Part shown: positions 24,995 through 36,717 of the stretch, piece after piece | Layout of the letters: every line of letters begins with the position of its first letter | How positions within the stretch are numbered: the stretch's first letter is position 1 | Assembly: GCA_004123355.1 (NCBI GenBank) | Contig: SCHM01000003.1 | Location: 2,542,001-2,606,000 of the forward strand | DNA length: 64,000 nucleotides | Origin: Amphirosellinia nigrospora | Taxonomy: Eukaryota; Ascomycota; Sordariomycetes; Xylariales; Xylariaceae | Reading direction: 5' to 3' | The notes under the pieces: generated by a model | Databases searched by the model: none | What the model was told of the DNA's origin: nothing | The model's input: the letters and a program-made list of their open reading frames with translations, nothing else | Position numbers and translations under genes: made by a program

Positions 24995-27900
24995 TTAAGA
25001 CCCGGGGGCCGACATTAACTAGGAAATTTAATGAACGAGCTAGATAATAAAGCTAAACAGAGTTCACTGTTGCAACACCGCTCCGTGCTGAAGTATTCAA
25101 TAGTTGAGGTTGGCACCACTATGCTTACAACTTTCACATAGGATCACATGTGGGATTTGGCTCCCATTATATATACACCAGAGTTCGGTTGTTCGCTTGA
25201 AAGGAATAGATAATAAAATTCAATATAGATATAATAAGGCATGTCTTCATTTTTAATTAGCAATAGAATTCTGGTGATAGTTGGCTGCGACGTAGGCCGA
25301 TTTAGGCAAAGACGTCATGTCACTTGGGGGATTCCGCCCTGCTTTGGTGTCGATGTTGTCGCCAAGAGAACGGAAGCTCCTATTCTGGTCTATCGGCTTA
25401 ATGTGCGTCACACGTCTCTCCAGACGGCTCATCGACGTGAATATTGCTATGGCATAGTATGGTCTTCGGTAGAACGCCTAGCACTTAGGGAACTTTGATG
25501 CTTATGCCTTTAATGCACCTCCGGTGCTCCGAGTTGGGAGCGTTGTCAAGGCCGCGGCCGAGAAGGGTTCCTCCGGCATTGGCATATGTCTGTTGTCGTA
25601 AGTGCTGCGAAACAGCCTGTAATATATAATATATATATCGGTACATATTTGATTCGCAAGGTTGATCTTTCGCATAGCCATGGGTCGGACGTGTTATCAT
25701 TAACACCAAGAACCACAATGAGCGGTCTAAACCTCACCCAAGCAGGGCGAATACTATACCATCACGGCATGGAATGATTGGCTGACTGTCTGTGGGTTGA
25801 CGGGCCACTAGAACGGCGGATGTCACCGCGGAGCTGAAGAGATCTAAGTTAAGAACAGAAAACTCTTTACAGCGAAAGAGATTTATTAAGTCAACCAGGA
25901 ATAATAGTTCGGTAGACGATTCACGTAGTACTGCGTAATTTATTTCTCCCAATTGAGTACCGCATTAGCACCAACAACACCAATGATCCGAAATTTTCCT
26001 AGTATGCTTCGGTTGAAGACGCAACATCATACTCCGTTCTTCTCGACTCTCTGTTGGCTGGGAAGGCAGTATCCCATACTGGGGAGTGGAGGAAAAATGA
26101 ACCTCCGAAAATACGGTGACCATTGATATACGGAAAGAAAGATCGAATACCTGGCTGCCTGGTTGGGGCCGTCGTTGCATGTACAGTAATATACGCTGTG
26201 CTCCCTGAACAGTGGTATGCCTTCGTCGAAAATAGCAAGACGACCACTGTCTACTCAAAATACTTATGCCAATTTCGACATTCTCGTTGGTGATTTCAAT
26301 CGTGCACTTGCAGATTGCCCCCCTTCCATCTGACACCTTATCGCCGACTACATATCGATGACTTTGAAAATGCTTTTCTGGCTGAACCGATGCTATTACG
26401 CTTCAGTACTAACGATCTATACCCCGTAAGCAGCCCCCAAATCGGATATACGTTTTGGAAGCCCTATATACCGGTCAGGAATGCGCCTATAACCTTAAGA
26501 TTAGGCTCTTGGTTAATCAACCGATTTCTTTTGGCGTTGCGAGGGGTATCCGTGCACGACTACAGGAGTACGTGCTAGAACACAGTACGCTCTTATGTAT
26601 CTGCATGACAGTACTACCATACCTTCGTAGATACTACTTCCCACCCCTTGAAACATTTGCCTTATCGGTAACCTCTCCGGTAAAATCCCTATGGGTAACA
26701 CAAACGAATGCCGACGCAGCCTCCCACCATAATTATCCCGCGGTGTGTTTACTCAAATAGCTAATATCTCAAACACACAATTAGTAGGCGAATTATAGTG
26801 CCATAATCTTTGATGATCGTCGAAGTCTCTGTATCAGAGTGTTCTAGAACTTCGTGAGGCGTCGCGTCTCACAAGCTAGAGCCTAATCAGCTCAGCAAGC
26901 TTATTCAGTCACAGTTAACCCCATGATATGCCTTGGTATACAAGACTGTACTTCCCTCTGTCGATACTTCAGCTGCTTTATCTATAAGAACTGTTTTTTA
27001 GGCTAAAGAGAAAAGGTGGTAGTAGTCGGTTTGGTAAATTGCCCTCGAGTCTTCACATCGGCTCAGAGAGGCCTTTGGGCAACCCTTCATCTGTCAGTCA
27101 TTGTAATATGGAACCTGAGAGATATAGCCACCTCTTTTGAGCATCAATATTCCAATTTAACCTTGGTAAAGAACTCGTCTAAATTTATACGGTGGTTTTA
27201 CTCACCACGACTCTGAGCTGTTTTGCAATAAATAGTGAGCCTAACTACACTAATTGCTGGGACCCTCTTATGATAGCAGCGTTCTCACTTACGGCACGGC
27301 GGATGACGCACCGTTCTAGCAAAGAGATATACTGAACTGTCTCGATCGACTAGAGGCAACGGGTTGGCGTATTAAGGGCCTCATTAATAGACTTCGTAAC
27401 GAATGGGGTCTTTTTGAATAAAACCGTTCCCAGCAAAAGTCTTCCATTCCTTACTTATTTATGTTCCAGCTCTTAGCAAGAGGTAGTAGCATTATAGACT
27501 AATTATATCCTAGTCCTCCCACTACTCTGGATAGGAGATGTTCCGCCTATATTCACTATTATCAAGGTTGATAATTGTGAACCATTGAGAAACACCACAA
27601 GAATTTTTCTATGAAGTTGAACAAAACAAAAGCTGCTGTGACGCCGCTTCTGTGAAAGATTTGTTGTGCACACAAAGCCGGTATAAACTTACAAACGTCG
27701 TTGAAGTACTACATCTAATTACTCAACAGTATACCTCTGTCAGGTGACAGGGTCACATGAGCCTAGCTAGTACCTCGAAGTAGGTCTAGTACATAGAGAT
27801 TGCATATATAAAGACTTAGAGCCTCTTCGAGTAATAGGAGAGGGTTCAGGAATTAATGATATTAAGCCCTTGTCCCATACTTCTACCTACCAGTGACCTA

Positions 27901-28166
27901 CCGGTGGCCCTACTTTACTCTGAAGCCAAGCCCCCTCACAACCACAGTAGCGTTCTGAATCTTTTGTTCTCGGATATTTCTCTGATTAATGCAAGTTAGC
28001 CGGTTTCGGCGACACTCCTTTGTCTTCATTTCATCTTTACCAATACTATGACTTTTCGAGAATTTGAATGAGTGTGAATAGATTCACGTTTGATACCCAC
28101 TCTACCCCCCTTAACTTGCCATTATCTTGAGTGTGAGGCCTAGATTTGAAGACCTAACTAGCCAAA
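24995..28166. other. Gene-poor stretch, nothing supported
   Basis: Only short overlapping frames occur on both strands (for example 25,734-25,952 minus and 26,315-26,760 plus). None has a recognisable domain or consistent exon phase. A TATATAAA box at 27,805-27,812 lies about 355 bp before the next putative gene. Confidence 0.5.
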
Positions 28167-31100
28167 ATGCCGCCCAAAACCGTCCACTACCTCACGAACA
28201 ACGATGACCAGCTTCTCCACGATAGCACACGCTATGGAATGTATAAGCGGAGGTGCTATGAGGAGGATTCAAGAGGCGATCCTAGCCTATTGTTACTCCT
28301 GAGGAACGCGAGACACGTTGAGGCTAAAAACACCGATTTGTTACTCGATGAGCTTAGAGCTGTAATTGGGGCAAACTGCGGGCGTCTGCGCATTGCCGGC
28401 AAGGATTTGGTTATGAACCAGGTCAGGGATATGGTATGCAACTATTTAGATCTCTTTCTTATTTCGATGAAAAATTGGGCCACAGGACTTGCCTTATAGG
28501 CTCGTGGAGTATCCAGAAACTTCCATCACCCTCGAAATCACGCTCCTAGTCACGAGAACTAACTCCAAGTGTTGTTGTGTTGTTCTAGTACTCAAATGGC
28601 GCCGGTGAAGATTTCTTGAATCAAGTCGACGCTGCTATTTTGAAAGCGATATCCCAAGCGACAAACCAAGCCACTGGGGGTCCAGCCGTTGGGGGTCCAG
28701 CCGTTGGGGTCCAGCCACTGGGGTCCAGCCACTGGGGGTCCAGCCACTGGGGGTCCAGCCACTGGGGGTCCAGCCACTGGGGGTCCAGCCACTGGGGGTC
28801 CAGCCACTGGGGTCCAGCCACTGGGGTCCAGCCACTGGGGGTCCAGCCGTCGGGGGTCCAGCCGTTGATACAGCTATTGTAAGTTAATGTTCCGTGTGCC
28901 TGTTCTCACTCACAAAGAGCTCCTTCTAAATTTACTTTTACATCCCTACTACTATCTGACTAGGATATCATTGACTCTTGTCACATAGACTAGACTCATA
29001 CAAAAACACCTCAACTATGACTACGTGGCTTTATATGGTAGTCCATTGGCCGCCCTCGACGAACTTCTGATTTGGTGCGGCGAATATTTAACATCACGTA
29101 AGTGAATCAACATCTAACTCAGTTAACATGACACATGGGACAAGGAGACAACTTCATTTGGGCGCTAATCACGCTGCCAATCGAAAATTTATGAACTGCC
29201 CTTTCCGCTTATACTACATAGCTCGTTGCTAAGTTCAGACTAGGTTACCGCTACCATTCGCAAGCATATTTCTGGGAACCACGGCGCAGAAACGGTTAGT
29301 ATTTCTTCGAGAAAAAAAAACTCGGTTTTTTAATTATATGCTGCCATATTTCAGGCATACCCCGGAATAATTCGTTTGGGTTATTTTTAGCGGGGGCATG
29401 TGGTGTGAAGCTTTAAGCTATAGTTTCTGACTTCAACTTCTCACAAGCGCAATATGAACCGGTCAGATCACAATGGCAAAACGAGGCCAATTTTGCGGTA
29501 CATTCGGCAAGCGTTATAAATGACGGCATTGCAGCTTTGTCAGGGTTGTTCCGACTTAGGGATGACCCAAAGGATCTAAACGCTTTACCTTTTAGAGTGA
29601 GAGGACAAAGAATGGCGGAGTACCAGGCAATATTTGAAAGGACATGGCTTCTGACTGTAAAGGAATTAGAGCGTTTAGGTAATATACAATAATCATGCCC
29701 TGGAAATGAAATAACTGTTGAGTTTAGCTAATGTTTATCTAGAGGCGTATGTGTTTCGAAACTATCTAATGCAGGCTCAACAAAGCCGTGCTTTTTCGTT
29801 TTGACGCCGCACTTGCAAACGATTTACAGTGGTCCGAAGCGATGAGCTAACTTTCGCCTTCATTACTGTCACTAACCTTTTTTTATTATATAGTGCTGTT
29901 TCGGAAAGGGACGGAAGGACCAATAATGCTAACTTAAGGGACGTCTTTTTGTGGATGACCGAGTATATGGATACTTTTGGTAAGCGAATTGCCCACAACG
30001 CATCTCTCTTCTCTACTAACACAATGGGTTCTAGCTTTGTGGTGGACTGGTATGCTTTATGAGTTTGTAAGGTCATTTCGAACTATTTTCATCCTAGATG
30101 CTCCATTCATTCTTGATCGGAATAGCTTTACTGAACTATGGATTACCTAAACTTCACAGAGTATTTTATTGACAGCCGTTTAGCGCCAATCACAAGTAAT
30201 CCATCGGGATGTGAGGCCCGTTGTTCTACCGTAAGACGCTTCATTCTCTCCTTGTTCGAGTGATTTGAGGCTATATAGTTTCTCCCTTTGGCCATGTGCT
30301 ATCTGGAAGCTTCAATACGCTCGCAAATGGAGCATCAGTTCTGGTGGCTGACTTCGAGTGCTACAGTGTCTTTGATCGCTTTGGGGAATTTGTTCGCAAA
30401 ATTTGCGCAGCAGTTACGGAGAGAGAGGCTCATGGCCTTCTCAGATCATCTACGTGGAACGAAATAAAATTGATGTTAGTCTCCAGGGCCTTCTACTTCC
30501 CTTTTGATCTTGTCTTGTAGAGACATGAATTACATGAACGTGTATATTCTGCTCTTGTTCCTCTGACGCATGCCTGACATTCCACATGATCCTTGCCAGA
30601 AGCGAATACTACTAATATCGGCGTTACCATTCAGGTCATATGATTTGACACAACGGGTCAGAAGCATTGCTGCCATTCGTCTCACTACAGAACCAGGCAA
30701 CAGATCTAATCGCGTTCTCGCCCAAATCTTTGATGAAGACCCTGTGGATTACGCCAATGACCCTAATCCATGGATTACGGTTGAAAACGCGCAATACCGG
30801 TACCTTGGTAAAAGTTACAGAATTGCACACTTTCACTGGGCAGTGAGTAGTCCCCTCATGTCATATATCACCCTTCCGCAGGTTTCAGGCCTGGCATGTT
30901 CTGCATACTCTCGAGTTGTTGCCTCAACTCTTACTCTTTATGGTGATTTCTAACCCCGGTGGTAAATAGGGTCGATACAACGCTATTTTGCCCACCGAGA
31001 ACTTTCCGGCCATTCGTGAGCCACCAGACTTAGCCGAAGAGTCCCAATACATTCCACCCGATGATGGTGGTGGTGGCGATGATAATGATGATGACGACAG

Positions 31101-31525
31101 CCGGCATAGTAGCAAGGGTGACTTGGCTAGTACTGACGACGACAGTGATAACAATGGCAACACGGGTAATAACAACAGCAACTTCAACAACAACAACAAT
31201 AGGTTTTCTGTTTTTTCCAGCCGAGGTAGAGCTGTAGGAAATAGCTTACCATTAGTGTCAATCTGTGCTCGATGCCCAACTGTACATGGTGAAGAGGCCT
31301 GTCCCAAATGCACTAAGGGCTATGACGACTCATTCTCTCCCTAAGCAACGATTCCTAGCAGCCCAGGAAACCGGGGCCTTCGCTAATACACTTAGCGATA
31401 AAGTAATAAAGGCTATGAAGGTCATGGCTCTAGGGGATGGATTGTCGACAGGTAAAACGGGCAACGACTTCAACGACATATTGAGTAGCATAGACCCAGA
31501 GCTCCTAGACCCTTCGACACCATAG
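28167..31525 (+). CDS. Tentative many-exon hypothetical gene
   Basis: A series of protein-like segments on the plus strand is separated by plausible short introns. Exon 1 is 28,167-28,433 (MPPKTVHYLTNN...), followed by donor gtatgc, a ctaac branch site and acceptor ttctag. Exon 2 carries the minisatellite and ends at gtaagt near 28,880. Later segments include NYDYVALYGSPLAALDELL (about 29,010), a frame with LPFRVRGQRMAEYQAIFERTW (about 29,600), 29,885-30,060, 30,296-30,480 and 30,600-30,840. Exon phases agree for the first three joins. The C-terminal part is acidic and Asn-rich with a CARCPTVHGEEACPKC cysteine cluster (31,265-31,315). An in-frame TAG at 30,967-30,969 interrupts an otherwise open frame (CAG-to-TAG type), and a frame change near 31,330 is needed to reach 31,525. 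Function unknown; it may already be a pseudogene. Confidence 0.35.
28676..28868 (+). repeat. 14/15-bp coding minisatellite
   Basis: Thirteen units of GGGGGTCCAGCCACT, with GTT/GTC variants at both ends. Nine units are 15 bp and four are 14 bp, having GGGG in place of GGGGG. A 15-bp unit encodes Gly-Gly-Pro-Ala-Thr and keeps frame; each 14-bp unit shifts it. The reading frame therefore moves from GGPAV to SSHWG and then to GVQPL across the array. Confidence 0.9.
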
Positions 31526-32505
31526 ACAATGGCAGCCTACCTAAGAACATGTTCAATGTGGACGAAGGTAGAATGGTACGGAGAAACTGTTGAGAGATAG
31601 GAACATCATACGGGAGATGTCTTATGTCTTCCAATTTCCGCTCATCTTCGATAGAAGACGAAATTAGGGAGGTTTGTTAATTATAAATTATTTTTGATCT
31701 CGTTTACCGCCTACTGTCATACTGTCCTGCTGTTGAATTTACATAGAACATTTGACATTAATTGTGTTTAATAACTTATCCGACCGAAAGGTGCACCGGC
31801 TCCTGTGCCTTACCGGATCGCCCTTAAATTAATATCCCGTCGATACTTATTACTAAGTTGAACTAAGTAACTGTGACTGCTGGTCAGTGGTAACAAGGGC
31901 TTGGGATCAAGTGCCTAGGTCGTAGGATTCTACATAGCTTATACTTACTCGGCCTAGACTGTTTGGTTTTTGTTTTATGTCATTTTATTTTCTGTAGAAC
32001 TTTCAGCTAAAGGCCTGTTTTAAAACGGTCTCTTATTATACATGTATCGAGTCGATTGCCTAACTCGTTTCAGTTCCTCTTTCGACTATTCAACACTGTA
32101 CGCCAACTGCTGAGAATTCCATATCTATAATTGATGAATATTACATATTCATACCTAGGCGATAATCTTAAGGAACGGGCTATAGTCTCCTGATACAACC
32201 TTGATAATGTCTTGTGTGAGTATATTACATGGTATTATACATGCAACTTATGACAAGTCGTTATGGCGTCTTGCATCTCTGGCTGAGGACTCCGTTGTGG
32301 GCGCGATGACTCGCATGCCATACGTCGCTGGCGTACGAAGGCGTAATATGGTTACACTTGGTTGGAATTGAGGGCGATCTTGTGCTGCTAGGCCGTGAGT
32401 GGTGGAGGAAGAGACTGAGCATTTACAAGAATGTCTCTCTGGTAGCAAGCGAGCCGTGGTGTTTGATGCCGGGCGTGAGGCGTATAGCCTGCGACCGACG
32501 GACTA
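31526..32505. other. Intergenic, no gene seen
   Basis: About 1 kb separating the accessory zone from the core genes. I see no protein-like frame, repeat or RNA gene here. Confidence 0.55.
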
Positions 32506-32823
32506 TCAGGCCTGATTTCTACCGTATTCTTTAGGGAGATTCATGCCGACCCTCCGTGCGCTCAGTCGTATCCGCTCCTCCTCCTCCATATTCATGCCAG
32601 GATTGTAGCGTTCTAATAAGGTGGTGTACTGGCGTTGCGCCTTTAGATAGTGTATCAACTGCTCGGCCAGATGAAGCGAGCTTTTTCTTGAAGCATTGTT
32701 GGAGAAGTTCTGTCGTAGTTGCTCATGGAGAGGCGACCTAGAGTTCGTCGACGTAAGAGGTCGGGGCGGCAGCTCTCTAAGTAAGGACCGGTACAAGGAG
32801 CGTAATCGTGCTGGCTGCGACAT
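32506..32823 (-). CDS. FMC1: Mitochondrial ATP synthase assembly factor FMC1 (LYR protein)
   Basis: A 105-residue single-exon frame starting at ATG 32,823. Near its start it has the LYR-type tripeptide in RSLYRSLLRELP; further on come SPLHEQLRQNF, LAEQLIHYLKAQRQYTTLLERYNPG and the closing RVGMNLPKEY. These are hallmarks of fungal Fmc1, the small matrix protein that works with Atp12 in folding and assembling the F1 sector of ATP synthase. Length is typical for the family. It is divergent from the mitochondrial GTPase gene that starts 357 bp away, so the two probably share a promoter region. No frame damage is visible, unlike most neighbours. Confidence 0.9.
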   Translation of the reverse strand: MSQPARLRSLYRSLLRELPPRPLTSTNSRSPLHEQLRQNFSNNASRKSSLHLAEQLIHYLKAQRQYTTLLERYNPGMNMEEEERIRLSARRVGMNLPKEYGRNQA

Positions 32824-33111
32824 GGTGATTCAGTTCACGTATCGAAGATTAACTTGCGTAGAGGTTGAGGTGTCGAGACTTTGGCGGCTTGCGATGCTTG
32901 GTGACAATGCGATGCGCTAATGATAGCTGCTAGGTGGGGTGGGCTAATGCAACAAGATAAGATAGGATAGATACCATGCCATCAGCTAGATCAGGTGGAC
33001 TACTAAACAGGTACTAAACATACCTATCTACAGGTTACACCCAAACAGACTCGGAGTTGCAAACCGAATAGAGCAACTCAATATTTCGTAAAGGGCCATA
33101 ACGGTTCGTGG

Positions 33112-33134
33112 CCCAAAACCCAAAACCCAAAACC
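33112..33134 (+). repeat. CCCAAAA heptamer repeat
   Basis: Three head-to-tail CCCAAAA units in the short intergenic region, about 45 bp upstream of the GTPase start codon. Too short to call a regulatory element; recorded as a simple repeat. Confidence 0.8.
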
Positions 33135-33180
33135 AAATTCCGAGGGTCCAAAATGCACACGCTATAGCACTTCTTGCACA

Positions 33181-34924
33181 ATGATGCCCGCGATATCGCA
33201 CCCGCTCAAGGCGCTTCTGGCAATGCCCGCATCCCTCCGGCCCATATTGCTGAGTGGATTCGCATCAGCATCATCATTATCATCCAGGTCCCGATCGCGC
33301 CAGCGCCGATTCTTCTCCGCCTCTGCCTTAAAACTCGCATCATCCAAGTACCCCAACGTCGCCGCCCTCCTTATACCCGAGTATCGAACGTCCGCCATCG
33401 CCGAGATCACCCCCGGCGACTTGTTCAAGACATCGTCACTGACTTCTGCGCCTGGCCAACCCCTGGAGGACGAGTTGACCAAGCTATACACAAAGAACCC
33501 CGCCGCTTTCGTCTACGCCGAGTCCGACTTCTACAAGCTGAAGAAGAACACGCGCGTGCCCGAGGTGTGTGTCCTAGGCCGCTCCAATGTAGGGAAGTCC
33601 TCCTTCGTAAATGCCCTCGCCAATCGTCCGAGCAGCCAACTGGCATACGTGAGTAAAAAGGCTGGTAAGACGAGGTCGATTAACACGTATGGCTTCGGTC
33701 TGGCCCCGACCATAAAGGAGCTCCAGGACCAGGGCCCCGCCCTCAAGGATGAGGATATCCCGACCCATACATTCCACCTAGTTGACATGCCGGGGTACGG
33801 GCACGCGTCGCTCAAAGAATGGGGAAAGAACATCTCCTTATACCTAAAAAAGAGGAGTTTTGTAAAGGGCGCCATCGTCCTGATCGACGCCGAAGTGGGC
33901 CCGAAGGACTCGGACTTCCACCTGCTTCAGGTTCTCAGTGAAGCTCAGTTGAGGACAGCCATTGTCATGACGAAAGCGGACAAGGTCAGGAAAGGATCGG
34001 AGGGGTTGCGTGAGACATGCACAAAAGTTTGGGATGGCATCCGGGCCATTGAGGCTCGGTCTGCAGACGGTAACTGGGTATGGACAAAGACGTCTATGTT
34101 ACGGCTGTAGGGGCGAAGGACTCCCGTAGTGGCCAGGTCGACACTGACTACCGCGAGGTTGGCCGTGGCTCGATTAGCGGGCCTCGTGAAAGCACGAGCG
34201 ACTTGATGTGGAGAGAAAATAAGCGGTGGTCTGGCAAGATGGTATCATTTGACGACCTGCAGTATGCCCCTAGCGAAAGCAGCGCCTCTGAAACAAATGA
34301 AGATGTCATCAAACCAAATATTCCGGTGCGAGTATGCCCTCTCTATCAAGCAACATACCCAGCGTATCCAAGGTCAACTCCGCATTCGCGGATCTTGAAC
34401 AAGCTGCGAAAACACAGCGCGGCAATCAGATCATCACACGCCCAAAGCCCCAGCTCTCGTCCCGGCGCAGCCGTATGCATGCTCGTGCATTTCACAGCAC
34501 ACCAACCCGAAGCCATGAGCAATCGTCCAAGAAGCTAACACGAGACGAGCTGCGGCCTGTCATCGATGACTTTGTAAAGACGTTGAGAACTGACACCCCG
34601 CGCGATGCGGTGCGCCGTCTTCAGCAGGAGTTTGAGGAACGGCCACCGGAGCTCTTCAAGCAATCTCGGAAAAATTGGGAGGAGCGCCAGACGCGCCGAC
34701 TACAGCGGCAGTTCCCTGAGCTGATAGACCGGACCCGCACCGTATTCGCCCAACGTTTGCAGATCGAAGAATGGAGGCACCAGGGTACGGGCGATCAAGA
34801 GACCGAGTGGCCCGTAATAAAGAACGCGAGTGGCCAGAAAGATGCCAACCAGGCCATGGACGCGAGCGAGTTCGAGACAGCCTTTGTCGAGTCTGATGGG
34901 CTTGTGGGTAAGAAGGCGAAGTGA
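33181..34924 (+). CDS. MRX8: EngB/YihA-type mitochondrial GTPase with long C-terminal extension
   Basis: The N-terminus is Ser/Arg-rich, as in a mitochondrial presequence (RSRQRRFFSAS). Then comes a complete EngB G domain: G1 GRSNVGKSS at residues 133-141, a switch-I region GKTRSIN near 162-168, G3 DMPGYG at 202-207 and G4 TKAD at 264-267. Bacterial EngB and yeast Mrx8 act in large-subunit ribosome biogenesis, here presumably mitochondrial. The frame stops at 34,110. A one-base offset near 34,081 restores the expected VYVTAVGA segment, and a second of the same sign near 34,322 joins a 196-residue C-terminal frame ending at 34,924. That frame contains RMHARAFHSTPTR and a charged helical region. 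Two explanations remain: one long protein with two sequence errors, or a GTPase followed by a separate gene starting at ATG 34,334. Confidence 0.8.
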
Positions 34925-35294
34925 AAAAGCCCAGCGAATAAAATCTAATGATCTTTCAAACATCGAGGTCTGAGGCTATGGCTCAACTTGCACGGCGCGA
35001 GGTATATGGTGGCTATTCTACGCGGATTGGCAGGTTACGATAGATGAAGAAGACGAAATTACGCGATATTGTAATATACTATATAACATTGTACATATTA
35101 AGAAGCGTAGAGCATGTGTCCCAATATTAGCTGTATCATTATACACAAAAACAAAGTACCTAAATTCCTCACAGGTAGCCATGCATAGAACCTTATATAC
35201 AAGCATGGCGTTAAAACGAGGAACCACCAGCATTACCCAGGTAAAGTACCCCCTGTCTAGAAGTTTCTAAATCTACGTAGTGGTGGCGCTCAAG
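34925..35294. other. Convergent intergenic region
   Basis: Lies between the ends of the GTPase gene (plus) and SWF1 (minus). It is AT-rich with no gene-like frame, as expected for two facing 3' untranslated regions. Confidence 0.6.
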
Positions 35295-36717
35295 CTATGC
35301 CGTGCTTGGCTTTAGTTTTCTATTTCTCCTGCCTCTCTCTACATCCGACTGAGCATCCGCCCGAAACGAGTGGTTTGGGACGAATATATCAACAAGATTG
35401 TCCCAAAACCCGATGTCGTAGATATTCTCAATATCACGCAGATGCCACACCCTCTCCCAGGGACCCTCCCCAGGGAGCGAGGTGTCGTTCGGCGGTTCCC
35501 CGTCTACCGTGCGCACTAGGATTTGGGCCGGTTCAACAGGCCACCGCGTCCAGCTTGCTTCAAGTTTGGGATGGCGTTTCCGCGGGATGGGCAGACGTCG
35601 GCGGAAAGCGAACCCGTCGTCCATCTCGGCCTGCCAGTCCTGCCACTTCATGCTCTCGTTGGTCGTTGTCCCGCAGTATATCAAGTACGCGTGATAGCCA
35701 AGCAGGCCCCATACCAAGGGTGAGGTCATGACGGCTAACAGGGTCACAGAGCCTACGCCCACGTCGAACTGGATGCCGTACGTGAGGAGGATGAAGTAAT
35801 GATGCCAAGACTGTTGCGGGTGCTTCCAAAGGGCGAAGACGCTGCTGCGCGCGCGCGCGTTCTCCGATATCATGCTGAGTCCCAATGCACCACCGTATGT
35901 CGTCAACAGGGCTGTCGAGAGCAGCAGCAGCAGGAACCAATGCTGGTTTCCGTACCCCACGCAGTTGTTGATGAAGACGCAGTGGTGATCTAGCCTTGCG
36001 ACGCAGCGCTTGCAGACTGCACAGTGCTTCGAGCGCGGCGGCTTGAGTATGTGGCAGGTCCGGCATTCCTGGCCAGGGTGAAAGAGTGTGAAATCATACG
36101 GGTAAAGCGACAGGTAACGCGGATGCGTCCCGGCTGTGACAACGCCTGGGTCACCATACGCTGCCAAGTATAAGAAGACATAGGGCAGAATAATCAGGAT
36201 GGCGCCGGCGACTTGGTGGAAGCGACCCAATCGCGGCCATGCGCCAGGCAGATACAGAAACTCGCCGACGGACAACAGTAAGATGTAAAAAACCAAGACG
36301 GTCGGGTGTCGCCCGTACCAAACATAGTGCCCAAGCGTGCCCGCAGATGCGATGATGCGACCCCCGGTGAGAGCCCGGTCAACGGCCAAGATGCCATTAG
36401 GTATGTAAACCCATATTGCTTTATGTAGCCAGGCTATGGGAGTGTGTCTGAGGAAAATGACGTCAGTGAGGTTCTTCGTATCAAGTGATTGCTCAGGCAC
36501 ATGCGGCTCAGGCGGGCTGTGTAGTGGTAGCCCCGTGACGGCCATATGGCAGCACTCCATCCATCTGAGACACAGCTCGGAGGGCAGCGAAGAGATGAGA
36601 TGAGATGAGATGAGATGAGCTTACTTACCTTAGCGCCGGAAGCCGACCGAAGAACGCTACAAATGTCATGAAGGTGATGGCCAAGACGCCCACGACCACC
36701 TTGGCGATGAGCCCCAT
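35295..36717 (-). CDS. SWF1: DHHC palmitoyltransferase SWF1
   Basis: Two exons. Exon 1 (36,717-36,629) encodes a start-proximal membrane segment ([21 protein letters not shown]). The intron 36,628-36,565 has donor GTAAGT and acceptor CTCAG. Exon 2 (36,564-35,295) continues in phase. The product is about 452 residues with further membrane spans, the cysteine-rich zinc-binding region [15 protein letters not shown], the catalytic DHHC at about residues 222-225 inside [16 protein letters not shown], and a TTxE motif (TTNES). Swf1 is an ER enzyme that S-acylates transmembrane proteins such as SNAREs next to their membrane span. No frame damage seen. It is head-to-head with RAP1, about 940 bp apart. 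Confidence 0.93.
36592..36619. repeat. GAGAT pentanucleotide repeat in SWF1 intron
   Basis: Five to six tandem gagat units occupy nearly half of the only SWF1 intron and stop within 10 bp of its GTAAGT donor (minus strand). Array length changes would alter intron length but not the splice signals. Confidence 0.85.

Noticed and set aside
25485-25952. Possible third HeLo-like remnant on the minus strand (LRESSTELLFLVDLINLF, then TYANAGGTLLGRG)
   Set aside because: Only loose resemblance to the helical part of HeLo and to the C-terminal motif; key Gly-Asp and Gly-His positions are missing.
35297-36066. Long plus- and minus-strand frames overlapping SWF1
   Set aside because: They are out-of-frame shadows of the conserved SWF1 coding sequence and have no family features.
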